This document shows, piece by piece, positions 9,633 through 21,405 of a DNA stretch of 64,000 bases (position 1 is the first letter of the stretch; each line of letters begins with the position of its first letter). The notes under the pieces are model-generated. The model ran no database searches and was not told where the DNA came from. It worked only from the letters and a program-made list of their open reading frames with translations. Location of the stretch: NCBI GenBank assembly GCA_027382625.1, contig JAJKFJ010021850.1, positions 45,956 to 109,955 of the forward strand, given 5' to 3'. Both the position numbers and the translations under genes were made by a program. Origin of the DNA: Tetmemena sp. SeJ-2015. Taxonomy: Eukaryota > Ciliophora > Spirotrichea > Sporadotrichida > Oxytrichidae.

Positions 9633-9963
9633 AGAAACAGAATGGTTTTTAGAAATTATTAAAAAGTTGGAATGTTATAAATCACTTTTTTTGAAATTAA
9701 TTAGGTTAACTGTCAATTAAATAAAAAACTTTTACCCGAGGGGGGTTCGAACGACCGTCCTCCAATCATTAATCAGACTCAATAGTAGGAATACCATTGA
9801 GCAGGGCGAAGTCTGATTAATGATTGGAGGACGGTCGTTCGAACCCCCCTCGGGTAAAAGTTTTTATTTAATTGACAGTTAACCTAATTAATTTCAAAAA
9901 AAGTGATTTATAACATTCCAACTTTTTAATAATTTCTAAAAACCATTCTGTTTCTCAGATATT
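9625..9963. mobile_element. P2: small palindrome with GC-rich core
   Basis: The arms 9625-9779 and 9810-9963 are complementary except for one indel and leave a 30-base spacer. Near the centre is a GC-rich block with CCCGAGGGGGGTTCGAACGA, mirrored on the other side. It abuts P1 and shares its AATAT edge, as if one palindrome had inserted at the end of the other. Confidence 0.8.
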
Positions 9964-10037
9964 ATGAGCACCATCTCTAAAAAAACTTTTTTTTCCTTAT
10001 TATAGCTCAAATAATTTTTATTTTTTTTTGTTTTTTT

Positions 10038-10142
10038 ATCAAAAATTAGCTAATCTTATATTGCCTTTTGGAATCAATAAGTATATTTAAAGGTTTGATA
10101 TCTCTATGAATGATTTTATGGTCATGAAGGTGCTTGAGGCCT
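10038..10142 (-). pseudogene. Mirror copy of the kinase fragment in the right arm
   Basis: This is the exact inverted partner of 8692-8796 and contains HRDIKP on the minus strand. It is too short to encode a kinase. Confidence 0.8.
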
Positions 10143-10606
10143 AAAAATATTTAATTAACCATAGCAATATGGGTATCAATCGAACGCCCATCTCAAGGGG
10201 AGAAACAATGATCCTGTGCATGCAGGCTGAATCCTCAAATTGTGAGGGCAAAATAATTAGGGGGTTGCATTTATGAAGAATTGGCATCTGCCACATTAAA
10301 GTCCGGTTAACTCCATCAGGAGAGCAGATAGAGGGTCAACGCACAGGATAAAGCCCTCCTAATTTTGCAAGCGCTATCCAATGAGCCCTAGATCGTCCCA
10401 AATGGACACTTTTCTCAACTGCCAGGAAACTCAAAGCCTACAAAGGGAATCCCAATGCAGAAACTTTAACTATCAATAGAATTCATAAATTTAAAAAAAA
10501 ATTTCGCTAAATCAAGCTTAAATTAGTAATATAATGATAATAAAATGTTAATTTATAAATTTCTATGAATTTTTGTTATCAAAAGAGTATATTTTTTCTT
10601 CATTAT

Positions 10607-11014
10607 TAATTAAGCTCAAATTTAATAAAAAGAGAATTAAATTATATAAGAGATTAAAATGGAATAAAATCTTGACTTTTGAAATGCCATTTATTTCTTC
10701 CATAATTGATTCAGCATAAAATTCTTAGAACTTTTTATCGTTGCAAGACTTTTGTGGGTCGCTCAATAGAGAGTTATAAGCGACAAGCTTTAATGAAAGT
10801 TATCTAGTTCTCATAAATTATATGCTTGCTTCATGTCTTGCTGCTGAGGGGGCTTTGAAGATGATTAATTAGAAACTCAAATAAATTTGAATTCCCTGTA
10901 GAGTAAGATGTAGATCGAAGGATTTTTTTAGCGATTTTGACTGTTATGTAGTTACAACTCTCCATTGATTATTTTAACCAATCATTATCGATTTTATTTA
11001 AAATTCTTACTATA
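10607..11014 (-). mobile_element. R1b: inverted copy of the R1 repeat
   Basis: Read on the minus strand it begins TATAGTAAGAATTTTAA at 11014 and follows R1a and R1c through the shared core (CTTATAACTCT, TTGAGCGACC). The far end (about 10607) has diverged from TATAGCTGAG. It borders the right edge of the nested palindrome. Confidence 0.65.
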
Positions 11015-11099
11015 AGATATAAATTCACATAAAATGGAATAAAAGAGTGCCTGGCAGTTAAAGTATGTCTCAGATTAAAATATTTTTTAGACCATTCAG

Positions 11100-11260
11100 C
11101 ATCTGAAATCAATTATACACAACTTTTTCTCACTTTCTTATTACATACGATGGTAGTTTGTTTTCTTTATCAGTACAATAAGTGCTGGTTTTGAAAATAG
11201 ATTATTAATTTACATTCCTAATATTTTACTTTACTCACTTTCTTATCATATTATGGGGTA
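11100..11260. repeat. Mosaic of dispersed repeat ends
   Basis: It contains AATTATACACAACTT (as at 2344-2358), CACTTTCTTATCATATTATG (as at 2363-2382), and AATAAGTGCTGGTTTT followed by ATTTTACTTTACT, which occurs inverted at about 27298-27355. These look like decayed ends of small transposons. No gene is seen between here and 11670. Confidence 0.5.
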
Positions 11261-11670
11261 TTTAAATATTATAATCTTTTGAAAAGATCTTATTATGACG
11301 AATACTTCTTTGCATACATAGCAAAAGTATTTCTTTTACTAAATAATGCCGCTATTTATACTTCTTCTATTTTTCTAAATTTAAAATGTATTTTTAATTT
11401 TTAAGAATTCTTTAGAATTCTAAATAAAACTATTCAAATTAAATTGCTTTTTTGCTATTTTATTTATTTTTTATTCTATTATAATCACATTAATTCCACC
11501 AATTTAATCTATGCAATAAAAAGTTTTCATTATAATTAATCCATTTTTATGTTTGTAAAAAATAAAATGAATAAGTTTGTAAATATTATTCATTGCATAG
11601 TAATATTAAATTAGATTACTATCTTGTGCTTAAGGGTCCATTATTTTGAGATTATTTACTTTACTCATAG

Positions 11671-14379
11671 TCATTTAATTTAATTGTCATCTTTCCACTT
11701 CCCTTGCTTTCTTTTGCCTCGTTGATCTATCCATGTCCCCTTCCCATGCTTCTTACCTTTCACCCATTCACCCTCGTATCTTTCTCCATTTGAATAACTC
11801 ATTACCCCATAGCCATTTTATGGATTTTGTCCAATCTCATTAGCATCGCACTAGCCTTCATAGATGTCTCCATTCTCCCATGTATAGATTCCTTTTCCTT
11901 TCAGATCGTTATTTTACCATTCTCCTAAGTAAGTGCTTCCATGATTAAATGTTTTACATCCATTACCATGTCTTAATTCTTTATTGTAATCTCCTGCATA
12001 ATATGGCTATAATACGAATAGTTTATCGGGGTAAGAGATATTTAATCAAGTTTTAAACTAGGAAGGCAGAGTGGTCCTCATCATCAGCTGGTACTGGAAT
12101 CGGATTTGATTGCATATATTCCAGATTCCACTTATTCAAAACTTTTTTCAATTTCATAATTAACGATTAGTCTGATATCTAATATTAAATCAACTCTTTG
12201 AGATAATCGAGCGTAGCATTTGCGAGTATATCCAAAACGAGGTTTCAAATAAGAAAATTAGCAGATACTTAGAAATCATACCTATTACTTATGAAATCCT
12301 CTAAAGTGGAAATATGTCCAAAGCAATTCTATATAATCATAAATGGCCGCGCTTAATTACCGATTGCAATTAAAACTTATAGCATTAATTTATTGTTACT
12401 GGGTGGAGTGTAATAAATAAACAAAACAACCCTCGATAATGAATTCTTATTTTAGCCATAATCATCCCTACCATCATAAGAAACTACCTTTCCATGTGCA
12501 TATCCTTATTTATATTCTCCTATTTTGGTATCAAAGTAAATTTTCTTCTTTTTTTAATAACCATTTTCTTTATCATCTTTCCAAAAGCCAAAAGAATTCT
12601 ACATTGAAGATCTATCTTCTTATCTGCCGAATCCTTGTTTCTGATTATCTTTGAATTGACCTGTATAAGTACGATAATTATCAATGTTTTTATCTAATAT
12701 AAATAGGAAATTAATGGGAAACGGAAAGTTGTTAAAAAGAGATTAATACAAAATAACCCTGAATTAAATCATTCATTCCATTCTGGAATCAATTATTTTA
12801 GCTATGAGATTTAATTGGTATTGTAATCAAAGACTGCGGCTCATCTCTACCAATATTCAAATTTATATTTTTTCTATGATGCTAATCCTTAGTATGATAA
12901 AATTTAATACCTTGTTGCGACTGATGAATTATGTGATTAAGGTAGTTGAGTCCAATTAATCCTATGATATACTATTAAGTAGGATTCTTAATTGAGAGTA
13001 GCTCTATATAATATCAGATAAATCGCTAATTTATCAATTTTAAATAATTTGTTATCTATCATATTATAACTTATTAATTAATCAAATCCACGTTTACCAG
13101 CTGATCATCAAGTCCTCTCCCATCACCTAATTACAAATTTCATTTCCTAGTTCCCCTCTCTTTAAATATTTCTAACCTATACCCAATTTTCTTGATGTTC
13201 AATGCTATGCCATAGCAGATTATCCAGAAAACCTTTGTAAACTTCTGCTTGAGTTGTGGATACCTAATTTTAGAATTCCAACTTTGCAATTAAATGCTTT
13301 ATAGGTTGTGGGAGATCTAGCTGCGTGAGCAACTTCTTCCCATCTCCTGACTTTAATGCTTCCAAATCAACATCTTAGATACTTGAGTATTTAAAATCTT
13401 ATTGTTCCGATTGTTTTTTCTCTTCAGTTATTGAAATATTGAAGAGAGAATTATGTATTTGAGAAGGAGTTCTTTTATCAGAAATTTCTAAATCTAAAAC
13501 TCTTTCGATTGAAAGATTTTCTATCACAGAGTCAAATATTTTTAGATCTAAAACTTGATTAATACTTATTCTTTCAGAAGGCTCCAATCTCAGAAGACTA
13601 TCCATCAAATTCTAGAATATCTAATAATTTTCATTTAAAATTGGCTTTACTCCCTTTTCAACTTATACATGCAGAAGTTTTCCTTAGAAGTAAGTCGTTT
13701 CGTTACAAATGTAAAAGATTAATACCCCCAAAGACCACATGTCAACTTTGTAATTGTGTTTCTGAGTCTCTTAAAATAACTCAGGAGCCATATAATGTGG
13801 AGTTCCTGACTAAGTATGTGCATTGGATTCATCTGGATTCAAAATTCTTGAGCATCCAAAATCCGCTAGTCTTATATTTCCATTAGAATCTATGAGTATG
13901 TTTAAAGGTTTGATATCTCTATGTATTATGTTATGGTCGTGAAGATGCTTCAGGCCTTTAGCGATTTGAAATATCCATTTTGTGATTTTCTGAATAGTAA
14001 GCGTATTGTTTTGCCTGCTAGATTATATTTGATCCTCCAAAGTTCCCCCTGAGGCGTATTCCATAACTAAGTTTATCCTCCTATTTTCATCATCTGAATC
14101 AATAAAGAAGTCATGGATGGGAATGATGTGTTCGTGAGGGGGGATTTTCGAAGCCAGTTAAATCTCCCTTTAAGATTCTTTTTAATAAATTGGCATCTTT
14201 TTTACAGCAACAATAGAAGTAACAGTTTAAAATCTTCGAGCTGAAGAGGCTTGACCAAATGATCCTTTCCCTATTTTCGTTATAAGCTGATATTAACTGT
14301 TGAAGCTCTTAATGGGGATATCAATAGATTAACTTTCAGTGTTCTCTCTTTACTATTCTTGTTGTTGTTGTTCAACCAT
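11671..14379 (-). pseudogene. Protein kinase with C-terminal MORN repeats, copy 2, interrupted in the MORN region
   Basis: ATG at 14379-14377 begins with a Gln/Glu run. The kinase domain is open and complete: [48 protein letters not shown] and a helix F with MWSLGVL, about 45-310 residues in. A linker runs to about 13100, after which the frame is lost over roughly 12690-13100, probably another AT-rich insertion. MORN repeats follow (TYTGQFKDNQKQGFG; then, after an insertion at 12003-12456, HGNGCKTFNHGSTYLGEW, NGYGVMSYSNGERYEGEW and HGKGTW), ending at TGA 11673-11671. It is paralogous to 3687-7032 along its whole length. The kinase half is better preserved than in copy 1. It could still be functional if the insertions are excised. 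Confidence 0.8.
12003..12456. mobile_element. Insertion in MORN-kinase copy 2 bounded by CATAAT repeats
   Basis: CATAAT occurs at 11997-12002 and 12457-12462. Between the copies is an AT-rich insertion with imperfect inverted ends of about 27 bases (GCTATAATACGAATAG on the left). Those ends resemble the TATAGGTCAAATACGAATAG ends of the elements at 47651 and 56378. Copy 1 has no insertion here, and deleting one repeat plus the insertion gives DDYAGDYNKEL in frame, matching NDYYVGDYVDQ in copy 1. Confidence 0.75.
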
Positions 14380-15066
14380 CTTTATATTTAATGAGAATAA
14401 AATCAATTTCTATTTAACTCTAAATCTCAAAATTTGTGGGAAATCCAATTTCAGAGGCTTTGGAGTTTATATCTTAACCAAAATAATTAAACTTGTACCT
14501 AATTTAACCTTAATATTCTTGTTGCAAAATTAAATTCTAAAACAAATAGAGCAGATGCCAATTTCAGATTAATATGATGAGTATTAAGTGCTTAAATATA
14601 TCTTTGTAGTTGATTATCTATTATAAAGTGCAGATAATTTAATTATTTATTCCTTTTTCGTAAAATTATTATTTAAATAACGAGATTATATCCTGCTTCC
14701 CCAATAGATAAATCATTGATTTTAAAACATTTGCTCTATTTAAGGTTCAGTACTTAAAATCTTAGGATGACCTCGGATCTGCAAAAAGACAAGGTTCTTT
14801 GTTCCTATTCTAGAGGTAGAAACCTAAGTAATTAGATAATCTATAAAAATAATAGAATAAATAGAAAGCATCTCTTTCTGAGAGAATATCAGTTTTATAT
14901 TAAAATGATAAATTATAAAGTGGTATTCTAGACTTGTTTGATGAATATTTTATCAAGAGATTATTTTTATGGGTGATTAATAATATTGAAAATTAAAATT
15001 GAATTTGAAGCACAAGTGAAGTCCAAATCGCTCCCTCAGCTTCAAGATTATTAGAGTAAGTGAATC
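14380..15066. repeat. Duplicated upstream region of MORN-kinase copy 2 and spacer
   Basis: 14380-14890 is homologous to 7863-8302 and marks the 5' limit of the segmental duplication. The remaining 170 bases up to the GAR gene stop are AT-rich, with no recognisable feature. Confidence 0.6.
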
Positions 15067-18000
15067 TCACTTCTTTGCCACTTTCTTGGTATTGCTCTTG
15101 ATGTTGGCTCCACTGAAGTTATTTGAGTTACCGTTGGCTGCGACCTGATCAGTGATCTTAGAAGCCAGACCAGCCTTGTCAGTCTCGTTCTTCATGTAGG
15201 TGAGGATGAACTCCTCAATACTCATATAACCTCCTCCTACTCTCACCACCAACTTTCCATTGATGATCTTACAGAAAATCTTCTTAGAACCGAACATGTA
15301 GTAACCTCCTCCCAGTCTGCTAATGGGCACTGAGCAGTTAAGTCTTGCTAGCATCTCTGCGAGCATCTTATCAATATCGTCTCCTGGAGTTACCTTGAAT
15401 GCTGGCTTAACAACCTTCTCTTATTCAACAAAAACAGAGATAATCTCTGGCTTCTTGCCCAAGAGGTCGGTAATTGATTGAATCCATGCAGCAATTCTAG
15501 CCCAAAGAGCCTGCATCTCTTTCTTGAACTCTCTGATTTTCTTCTTCAAGATGAGGTGCATGTCAAAGTGGTTGAGTCTCCTTTCCACTCTGCTTCTTCC
15601 CTCCTCTGAGTTTGATGCCTCAATCTCTTCATTGAGCTAGTTGCATTCATTTTGAAGTGCGATGGATCTCTCTTGGAACTGCTCTATCAAAGGTACGAAT
15701 TCATCAGCCTCTGCAAGCTTTGTCTTTAGAGTGCCTGCATGAGCTAGCTGACCCTTGTCAGTCACTGCAGCAAGATTCTACAATTCAGTTTCCACCAACT
15801 CTCTTGTGGCTTGAATATTAGCAAGGTTCTCAAGGTTAGTGGCATCAATTTCTTCAAGCTCTCCGTTTCTTCTCAGCATTTTCTCTTCAAGGGCATGATC
15901 AGACATCGACTGTTTGTTGGTGAGAGAGTCTTGAAGAATTCTCTGTTGAGCCTCAAGTAACTTGTTGACTTAAGCCTCAAAGACAGCGATTTCTTGCTTT
16001 CTCTTATCTATCTGAGCTTGATCCTTGACTGGGTCTCCTGTCTTCTTATCACCTCTTATGATCAAGATCACTTTCTCGAGATCACCAACCATCTTTGTCA
16101 TAGCAGCTGAGGATGCCTTCAAATCGTCTAGGAGCTTCTTTGACTTTCCATTCAAGCCAGTGAAGACTGACTTGTCCTCATTTCCAGAGGTATATCCATC
16201 ATAGGAATCAGTGAGAACTATGATTCTCTTAATGTGATCGGTTATCTCGTCATTTTATGCTTTGGCTGCGTTTAGAGCATCAATCATTTCTCTCAGTCTT
16301 CTCTCGAGCTCCATAGCTCCCATAGAGGCCAAGATCTCATCAAGTTCTTTCCAGAGAGCATCTATCATATCCTTCAATTCCTTAAGCATTTCTCCAATAG
16401 CTGCAAGTCTGTCAATGTATTCAGCAAGTAGCTTTACTTGATCCTTATCGAGATCTCTTGGATTAATCTCAGCCAGTAGATCCATCAAGTCCTTGCTTAC
16501 TTTGTCAAACTTTGGCTTAAACTCATCTAGCAGGTTTGAGATGTCGGCTATTCTAGCCAAAGTAGCAGCATTCTTGTCTTGATCTGCCTTGGCTTTTGGG
16601 GAAGATGAACCAGTCAAGTTGCTCTCGATAGACGCAACAGCTGAGACGCACTTCTTGTATGTGGCTTCCACTTCATCGTGTGTCTTTTTATGCTTGGCTG
16701 CATTAAAGTTATTACCAAAGATGAAGTTTATATATGATGAGCAGCATTCTTTCTGACCTCTGCATCCTTAGTCTTGAGTCTTCTCTTCTCGAACACTTTC
16801 ACAAAGCCATCTAGGATCTTTACATAACCCTTCAGGTCTCCATTAAGTTTTGTAAGCTCCTTGACTATGTCATTAAGCTCGTCAATATCGTAGCAGTCTT
16901 CGAGGTAGTCATCTGAGTACTTGCTGCATACAGTCACTCCATCGTCTCTGAGTTTCTTGTACTTCTGGTTCTCTCCTCTCATCCTGAGTAGCTTAGGCAG
17001 TTTCTTCTGGTTATTAGGCTTTCTTGTGGAGTAGTCTAAGCTTGCAATCATTGAATTGTAGAGTCTTTCGAACTCCTCATTAGATGCATCTGATGAGTCA
17101 ATATGTAGCTTCATAAGTCTAAGCAGTTCTTTGTTATCAGCTAGGAGTGCTTTAATCTTTGCAAGCAGCTTTGCTCTCTCCTCCTCGTTGGCATTCATGT
17201 TTCTAAGCTTCATGAGGAGTCTTCTCAGCTTCTCTTGGATCTCAACGTCCTTGTCGTACTCGTCGTTGATTGTCTGCTCCACTTGCTTGCCTTCAGCTAG
17301 GATCTCCTAACAGGCCTGCACGTCTGGATTGTTCTCATCAATCTTGGCAAACTTGTCCTTCAGCAACTGGATCTGACCTCTGAGTCTATCTCTTACAGCC
17401 TTCACATCGTCATGCTCGTTGCTCAAGCCGTTAAAAGCAGTCTGGATAGCGTCTTTGTTCTTGAGCTTGTCCTTGACATTATCGAACTCAGTCACAAACT
17501 CCTGCTTGTCGCCGTCAACCTCCCCGATCTTCTTGTTAAGCTTCTCAAGAGCAGCATCAAGCCTGTCGAGCAAGTCCTTAGCGTCCTAGTAAGTAGCTGC
17601 CTTCAACTTGTTCAAGTAGTCGTTTATCTCCTTTTCTAATTCAATTCCACTAATATAAAGTAGATAGTGGTCATTAATTGCTTGAGGATATCGTCCAGGT
17701 TTCCAATGTCGTCGTTAAAGGTGTCAGTCAGGAACTTCATCTTCAGGAGCATGTCGTAGATGTAATCCAGCTTGGGGATTCTCACCACATCCTTGGGCAT
17801 GTTGTCCAAGTCTGCAGCCTCCACATTTAGGATCTTGTCGTTCTGCTGGAGCAGTCTGTCTGCCTCGTTCACCTTGTCCTAGTTGTCCTCAAGTCTGTGG
17901 TCGAAGTGGTTGAATGCATTCTGGTGCTCTGGAGCGAACTAAATCTCCTCCAATTAAATAACGAGCATTTAGAGCAAAAATATGAATAGAGTTTGATTAA

Positions 18001-21000
18001 ATAGCTTATGAAGCTTTGCTTGTCTTCTCTGCATATCAGCTAGTTGATCAAGCCAGCCTTTGAAATCTCCTTGCTTTTGAGTTCTAAGTGCCATGCACTG
18101 ACCGTGCTTCTCTAGCTTGTACTGATGCTTTCTGACTAGCTCAATGTTCTCATCCTTGGCTGCTTGAATATCATCAGCAACATGTCCCTCAAGGGCAGAG
18201 ACCTCTTTCTGGATGAAACCCTAGAGTGCATCATTCTCCTTCTAGATGGCTTGGAACTCTGCACCTGAGGAGGTAGGGTCTCCATTCTTCTTCTTGTCTT
18301 CAAACTGCTTCTTCAAGCTTTCCAACTGAATCTTGAAGTCGTCTCTCTTCTTGGCGAAGGCTCCAACCTGTTGCTTCCTCTGGCCAACAACCTCTCCGAA
18401 TTAGTCGATGTCTCTGTCCTTCTCCATATCCAAGAACCCATTTTGGCGAAGCTTATCCTGATCTCCATCGATGTGCTTGATGTCCTTCTCGTACTTATCA
18501 ATCAGTTTGATCATACGCTCGAGGTTTGCCTAAGTGATGTTGAGAGCCTTATCGCAGTCAGCCTGTCTTCTGTTGCGGATGAACTTTAATATCTCCTTGA
18601 TGGCGTGGTCGAACTCCTTGATCTTCTTGTAGGCCTCCTCTATCAAGTGCTCTGTCTGAGTCACGTGGAAACCAATAGCTCCAAGGAGGTCGATGACATC
18701 TGATACTTCATCGATATCCTTCATCTTCACAGGCACTATATTAGAGTACTGTTTGCTCAGACGGTCGACTCTCTGCTGGATCTAAATGCACTAGTCTCTA
18801 GCAGTCTTCTCATCACCCTCAACTTCATACACTTGACCCTCATACACTTCGAACTTATACTCTAGTTCTTCATCGTCGTGATCGATCTCCTACTTGATCT
18901 TTAGGTATTCGTTCTTCTTGCCACTGAAGTAAGAAAGCAGTTCTTCGTCTTTGGCAAGGACTGCTTTAGCCTGATCGTCTCTCACTCTTAGATTTTCCTA
19001 GACTTGCTTCTCTGCCTCGTCACACACTAACTTTTTGAGCTTATCATACTCAAGAGATAGAGCTGCAACTCTCTTTTCAATATCACAGAGGGTCTCGTGG
19101 TCTTTCAGAACTGACTCCATGAATAAGTCCAGCTTCTTGATTACTTTGTCAATCCTGTTGATGTCTGAGCCTTCGATGCCTCTCACTGCTCTCTTTAGCT
19201 TGTCAAAGGTCAGCCTCAACACCAAGAAGTTAGCAGCTAAGTCGTTATTCTAAGAAGTTAGCTCCATTACTTGTCTTCTGAAGCCCAGGAAATAGTCGTA
19301 GTGCTGTGCAAGCCACTTCATCTTGAGAACTCTCTCTACATCGTAATAGAACTCTTGCAAGGTGTCCACACAGGTATAAACTCTCTTCATGCCGTCTTAA
19401 GAGAGAATGTCGTCGAGGCGGAAGCGTTCCAGTGCCATCTTTGAGTTCTGTACTCTAATCTTCTCTTAGAAGCGGTCAACACCGGTCTTTTGTACGCTCA
19501 CTACTCCTTCGTATTAATTAATGAGATTGATGAATTCCTTCATTTTCTCCTCTATTTAGTCATTGACCTTTTATGCCTCAGCAATGTCAGAATCCTTTAT
19601 GTCGTCATAGTCAATTGCAAGCATCTTATAATAATATGCTTTATTAGAAGATCTTGGCTTGCTTCTGTCTTAGAGTCACTTGCCAGTGGTCGAAATCATC
19701 GCACTGCTTTTCCAAGAAGGCTATCAGTCTGCGTATTTTTACCTCCACAATGAAGATTCTGAAAATGTATGCATCTCTATATCATAAGTGTAGATTGATT
19801 AAATGTAGGCAACAGACATCTTTGAAAACTTAACTTGGTCTGCATCATCTACTTGAAGATCGAGAGACTACCATCTTTCCATCACGCTCAGCAAGTACTC
19901 ATCCTTCAAAGGTGAGAGAGTGTATGGTAGCTTATCCGACACCAAGTTGTTTCTTGAGATCAGCTTTCTTGCCTCTTCAAGCACTGTGTAAAGCTTAATA
20001 CCTGTGTTCAAGAAGTCATTCACTGTCAAATAATTTAGAAGAGAATCGAACTATTCACATTCTCTAGTTTAAAGATTGTCGAGGGTTGATGTTCTTCGCT
20101 CATACTGATGCATCTGGAAGAGGAGTGCGCTCACATTGACAAGAGTCTCAGTGATTTTGATCTGCTCTGTGGTGCCTGACCTGAGCTTAGCTTGTAGTTT
20201 GAGCAACTTATCATATTGAAGCTTCAATCTCTCAATGGAATCTTTGCACTGCACGATCAATATATTGCAGCTATTAAATGATCTTCTATTCCAAAGCTAC
20301 TTTCTCCTCCAAGTCTTCAATATGCTTTTGCATGCGCTCACTGAGTTCGTGGTGAATACGCTCTTGCACCACTAAGCTAGCTTTGATAATGAGCAGCTCC
20401 TCTCTCACATTCTTTTGAGCCTCAGTGGTCTGTTCAATATTAGATCTATAACACGAAGGGGTTAATAATTATACATGCACCATTTTAAATGGAGTCACCT
20501 CCCCTCCTCTTTATTCTCTTCATATTTGGGAGACTTACCTAGTTCTTCTTATCTAGTCGAGAGTGGTCTGTATCTTGGCCACCTTGTAAGGGTCTCTGCG
20601 CTTGCTCTCTATGATTATTCTCTGCTGATCGACTCTTGCCCTGATCTTAGTGATCTCGTTCTACAGAATAACATTTTCCTTCTCGCTCTCAATTCTGAAC
20701 TTCTCATCCTCATTCATATAGCATAATAAGATGATTGATATACAATGTTGATTATCCTTTTCAAGTTGCTGCTTCCAGACTACGACTTCCTTTCCGAGGT
20801 CCTCGATGAGGTGCTCACTTGCTGCCAACACATAGTGCTGTGTATGCTTCTTAATCTTGTCTCTAATTCAAATTTAAGGACCAGTTTATTTTGAATGATA
20901 AATACTGATTCAATTATACTACTTTGAGGAGCCCCAATAAAGTGAAAGATAGATGCACTATGAGCTAACTTACCCAAACTTTCCTAGTATCCCTAAGCCG

Positions 21001-21029
21001 CCTGGGGCTTTAGCTTTTACATCTGCCAT
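15067..21029 (-). CDS. Giant coiled-coil protein with C-terminal GAS2-related (GAR) domain, gene 1
   Basis: ATG at 21029-21027 opens a short Gly-containing N terminus (MADVKAKAPGG), followed by an intron at 20863-20973 (GTAAG...TTAG). More introns are evident near 20455-20545 and 19640-19800. The body, about 1,700 residues or more, is charged heptad-rich helix broken only by Gln-coding TAA/TAG. About 95 residues before the TGA (15069-15067) is a GAR domain: GGGYYMFGSKKIFCKI then LVVRVGGGYMSIEEFI, close to the VRVGGGW-x-x-L-x-E-F-L signature. Known: GAR (GAS2, Pfam PF02187) domains bind and stabilise microtubules at the end of spectraplakins and GAS2 proteins. No calponin-homology or EF-hand module is visible, so an actin link is not supported. 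Inference: a cortical microtubule linker. It is tandem with a paralog, 376 bases away. Some splice sites are unresolved. Confidence 0.85.
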
Positions 21030-21405
21030 CCTATCTCAAGGCTCAATACTGCAGGACTAATCTTACCTTTGATTAAATAAAGATCATTAACAAAATATAA
21101 AATGCAAGTTTTATTGATGAATGTATTGAATAAGTAATAAGGGGAACGCTAATGCGAATCTTTTAAATAATTACACTTCTATAATAAGCAATTCCAGATC
21201 ACAAACACCCACCCTCTATTATTCAAATAGAATCTGGTGTTATCTACTCCACTTCCTTCCCTCCTTTATCTCACTCATTAACTCTCTTCCACTTATTTAA
21301 AGCTCTAATGCTGGTCAAAGAAATACATCTGATGAGTGAATCGGATATTAAAACTTAAATAGTTGAAAAATTAATGCTCTTATCTACTGCAGCGTTATCC
21401 TTTAT
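21030..21405. other. Spacer between the two GAR genes
   Basis: AT-rich, holding the 5' flank of GAR gene 1 and the 3' flank of GAR gene 2. I see no gene, repeat or clear promoter motif in it. Confidence 0.6.

Larger units (their letters stand above)
8303..10531. mobile_element. Nested palindrome: outer inverted arms around two inner palindromes
   Basis: The outer arms are 8303-8875 and 9958-10531, nearly perfect, with a single length difference in an A/T run. Between them lie two complete palindromes side by side: P1 (8871-9629) and P2 (9625-9963). The outer arms carry a piece of kinase catalytic loop and a GC-richer, non-coding-looking tract (about 8400-8680). The whole can fold into a branched cruciform. 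It sits between the two duplicated MORN kinases, whose sequence it has partly copied. Confidence 0.85.

Noticed and set aside
9760..9840. tRNA gene in the P2 core because of GTTCGAAC
   Set aside because: The bases around the loop do not form a T stem; the word is explained by the palindrome itself.
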